A stretch of 6,161 nucleotides of DNA, taken from contig JAKALZ010000126.1 of the NCBI GenBank assembly GCA_021813065.1, positions 1 to 6,161 of the forward strand. Reading direction: 5' to 3'. The position numbers and the translations under genes are program-made. This DNA is from a bacterium (lineage in GTDB: Bacteria > Spirochaetota > Spirochaetia > Treponematales > Rectinemataceae). Shown piece after piece: positions 3,710 to 6,161 of the stretch. The stretch's first letter is position 1. Each line of letters opens with the position of its first letter. The notes beneath the pieces were generated by a model, which saw nothing but the letters and a program-made list of their open reading frames with translations, did no database searches and was not told the DNA's origin.

Positions 3710-6161
3710 TCACCTCGCGTGCGCGAGCGTTTCGACAATAGATGCAAGCGTCTGGAGCGCTTGGAGGGGAGTCATCGCATTGGGATCGAGGCTTCTGAGG
3801 ATCGCGATGACAATATCTTCCTCGCTGAAGAGCTCAGAGATTCCGGATTGGTCCTCTCCCCTTTCTTTCGGGCGCCCGGCACCGCTCGCGAACATAATCG
3901 CGGACGAAGGATGCACCGCGAGGTTTGCGCCAAGGTCTGCTCTGGCATTTGAGGATTGTTCTGCGACCTCGCCGCTGACCTCGGACTTTAGATCGCGTGG
4001 TCCACCCAAGGTTCGCGCGGCGCTCATCGAATCGCTGCTGAGGTCCTGCTCTAATTTGTTTACGTGGGATTCGAGTGTCGAGGCTCGCAGAATTACATCT
4101 TCGGGTAAGCCCGCCAATCGTGCGACATGGATGCCGTACGAACCGCTTGAGGCTCCTTCTTCGAGCCGCTTAGGAAAAGATATCGCCCCATCGCGCTCGA
4201 ATACCGCCATCTTCATGTTTCGAAGACCCGAAATATCCATCGTGGTCAGCTCGTGGTAGTGGGTCGCGAAGAGTGTCCGACACTTGAGGTGGTGGATGAG
4301 ATATTCGCTCACCGCCCAGGCGATCGACACACCGTCGAGCGTACCTGTCCCCCGCCCCACTTCATCCATGATGACGAGGCTTCGCTCGGTCGCAGTGTTC
4401 AGAATGAAGGCAGTCTCGTGCATCTCCACCAAGAACGTACTCTCGCCTCTCGCGAGATTGTCCTGGGCACCCACCCTGCAGAAAATCTTGTCTACAAGGC
4501 CGATCCGCGCGGACTCCGCAGGCACGAAACTCCCGATGTGGGCAAGGAGCACGATAAGCGCGGTCTGTCGAAGCACCGTCGATTTTCCCGCCATGTTCGG
4601 CCCGGTGATCAGAACAAACCACTCGCTTTGCCGCGAAACAGAGAGCGAGTTCGGCACAAAATCACCGTAGGGCAGACAGCGCTCGACAACGGGGTGCCTG
4701 CCTCCCTGAATATCGATCTCCAGCTCTTCTGAAATCTCAGGGCGCGTGTAGCGCTCTTCTGTCGCTATCTGCGCGAGCGAAGCGATACAGTCAATTTTCG
4801 ATACCGCTCGCGAGCACTCAAGCAGCGCCGTAATGTACTGTTTGAGGCTCTCCCTCAGTTCCAGAAAAAGCTGGCGCTCGAGCTCAACAATTCTCTCTTG
4901 TGCGCCGTTGATCTTGCTCTCGAGTTCGCCAAGCTTCTCGGTGGAGTAGCGCTCACCGCCAACTAGAGACTGTCTGCGAATAAAATGCTCGGGCACCGAT
5001 GCGAGATTGCCGCGAGTCACTTCAAGATAGTAGCCAATCACTCGATTGTAGCGGATCCGCAGATTCTGAATCCCCGTGCGGAGCTTTTCTTCGGTTAAAT
5101 ACTCCTCGAGGACAGCTTTTGTGTTGCGGTGAACATTGCGTAGTTCGTCGAGTTCGCGGTTGTACCCATCCTGGATGATATTCCCTTCTGTGAACACCAC
5201 AGATGGATCATCCAATATCGCCGACTCGATGATCTCGATTACCCTTCCGCACTCCTCGAGGTACTCAGCGCTCATGGTGGGCATAAGGGCGACGGGGGGA
5301 TCCGCGCTTTTCACCGCTTCGAACAGCGTAAGCCCCGATCGCACGGACTCTTGCAGCGCCCTAAGATCCTTCGCGTGAGCCTTGTCTACCGCGAGTCGCG
5401 AGATAAGCCGCTCAGTGTCGAGGATTCCCGAGAGCAGTTTCCTTATGTCCGATAGAAGTATCTGGTCGTGGTAGAGGAATGCGACCGCCTCGAGCCGCTC
5501 TTCGATGGCGTGTTTGGTTCGCAGAGGTTCAAAGAGCCACTGGCGCAACATTCTTGCTCCCCCCGCGGTTTTTGTCGCGTCGATCACGTCGATGAGCGTA
5601 TCTCGCCGACTCGAATCGTTGAGATTTCGTACTAATTCTAAGTTTCGCTTGGTAGCCTCATCGAGGAGAACGTAGGCCTGCTGTTCGTAATGCTGGAGCT
5701 GGCGTATGTGCGGAGGATCTTGATGTATCATTTCCTGCACATATTCGAGTAAATTGCCTGCCGCGACGAGTGCGGGGTCGCGATCGTCGAAACCAAACCC
5801 CTTCAGCGAAATTGTTCCGAATTTGCGGGTGAGAACTTCGGCGGCGTGAATCGGATCGTAGGTCCAGTCGGGCTGTGGGTTGAGCATCGCGCCACTCTCC
5901 CGTAGCACGCGATAGAGCGCGGGATCATCAAGGATCGACTGCTGCACGAGCATTTCGCGAGGATACAGGCGGTAGAGCTCGGCACGCAGACTCTCCTCGT
6001 TTGGGATAGTGCCCTTGCACGGCAGCGAATACGCCTTGAACTCTCCCGTCGAGACATCGAGGTACGCAAAACAGAGCGATCCGTTCAACACACAGATGTT
6101 TGCCAGATAGTTGTTGGCGCCCTGCTCGAGATAATCATCTTCGACCGCTGTGCCGGTGGTG
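3710..6161 (-). CDS. mutS: DNA mismatch repair protein MutS (5' end beyond window)
   Basis: MutS recognises mismatches and small insertion loops in DNA and, using ATP, recruits MutL. In the window 816 codons remain. The protein begins within domain I (TTGTAVEDDYLEQGANNYLA), so roughly the first 100 or so residues, including the mismatch-reading Phe-x-Glu motif, lie beyond the right edge. Counting from the first in-window residue: connector domain about 35-160, lever and clamp about 165-450 (LRIRYNRVIGYYLEVT near 366-382), ATPase domain about 475-690 with Walker A GPNMAGKST at 520-528, STFLVEM at 574-580, Walker B ending in Asp599-Glu600, and the FATHYHEL switch at 631-638. A polar linker (about 700-775) leads to the C-terminal helical dimer domain (PNAMTPLQALQTL). 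ISELF at about 774-778 might be a degenerate sliding-clamp motif. The usual GTST after Walker B reads GTGT (Gly606). The frame is intact throughout; an internal GTG at 6091 is not the true start. Confidence 0.98.
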   Translation of the reverse strand, partial: TTGTAVEDDYLEQGANNYLANICVLNGSLCFAYLDVSTGEFKAYSLPCKGTIPNEESLRAELYRLYPREMLVQQSILDDPALYRVLRESGAMLNPQPDWTYDPIHAAEVLTRKFGTISLKGFGFDDRDPALVAAGNLLEYVQEMIHQDPPHIRQLQHYEQQAYVLLDEATKRNLELVRNLNDSSRRDTLIDVIDATKTAGGARMLRQWLFEPLRTKHAIEERLEAVAFLYHDQILLSDIRKLLSGILDTERLISRLAVDKAHAKDLRALQESVRSGLTLFEAVKSADPPVALMPTMSAEYLEECGRVIEIIESAILDDPSVVFTEGNIIQDGYNRELDELRNVHRNTKAVLEEYLTEEKLRTGIQNLRIRYNRVIGYYLEVTRGNLASVPEHFIRRQSLVGGERYSTEKLGELESKINGAQERIVELERQLFLELRESLKQYITALLECSRAVSKIDCIASLAQIATEERYTRPEISEELEIDIQGGRHPVVERCLPYGDFVPNSLSVSRQSEWFVLITGPNMAGKSTVLRQTALIVLLAHIGSFVPAESARIGLVDKIFCRVGAQDNLARGESTFLVEMHETAFILNTATERSLVIMDEVGRGTGTLDGVSIAWAVSEYLIHHLKCRTLFATHYHELTTMDISGLRNMKMAVFERDGAISFPKRLEEGASSGSYGIHVARLAGLPEDVILRASTLESHVNKLEQDLSSDSMSAARTLGGPRDLKSEVSGEVAEQSSNARADLGANLAVHPSSAIMFASGAGRPKERGEDQSGISELFSEEDIVIAILRSLDPNAMTPLQALQTLASIVETLAHAR

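Noticed and set aside
3666..4732. Several plus-strand open frames of 77-197 codons opposite mutS
   Set aside because: They overlap the conserved mutS ATPase coding sequence antisense, have Ser/Arg-rich shadow composition and no family signature.

Overview
The window holds five bacterial housekeeping genes, all on the minus strand. In transcription order (right to left) they are mutS (5' end cut by the right edge), a comF-type phosphoribosyltransferase gene, rimP, nusA and infB (3' end cut by the left edge). No plus-strand gene, tRNA, rRNA, mobile element or CRISPR array is visible. The DNA is moderately GC-rich. The style of the NusA core (S1 plus two KH domains) and the infB N-terminus, with its KKKVVVVVKKK block in a Pro/Gln/Ser-rich extension, resemble spirochaete proteins. 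A member of Spirochaetota is therefore my best guess, at moderate confidence and from memory of the families only.

Right part (3710-6161): mutS, the DNA mismatch-recognition ATPase, with connector, lever/clamp, ATPase and C-terminal helical domains visible. After a 139-base gap rich in inverted repeats comes comF (2824-3570). No terminator follows mutS, so the two are probably co-transcribed.

Middle (2442-2823): a 382-base gene-free stretch. On the minus strand it contains a near-consensus sigma70 promoter (TTGACG, 17 bases, TATACT), then about 40-65 bases later a strong intrinsic terminator with a GCGA tetraloop and seven Us. Three more inverted repeats follow before rimP. This looks like an attenuated leader of the rimP operon, or a short RNA gene of about 65 nt in front of it.

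Left part (1-2441): the conserved rimP-nusA-infB cluster. RimP matures the 30S subunit, NusA acts in transcription pausing, termination and antitermination, and IF-2 delivers initiator tRNA. rimP and nusA overlap by 11 bases, and nusA and infB are 9 bases apart, which implies tight co-expression. NusA carries an extra C-terminal four-cysteine zinc ribbon.

I see no new multi-gene system here. The points most worth a second look are the promoter-terminator leader, the NusA zinc ribbon, a repeated CTCGCGAG octamer present in all three codon phases, a glycine in the MutS GTST motif, and a hairpin over the comF start codon.
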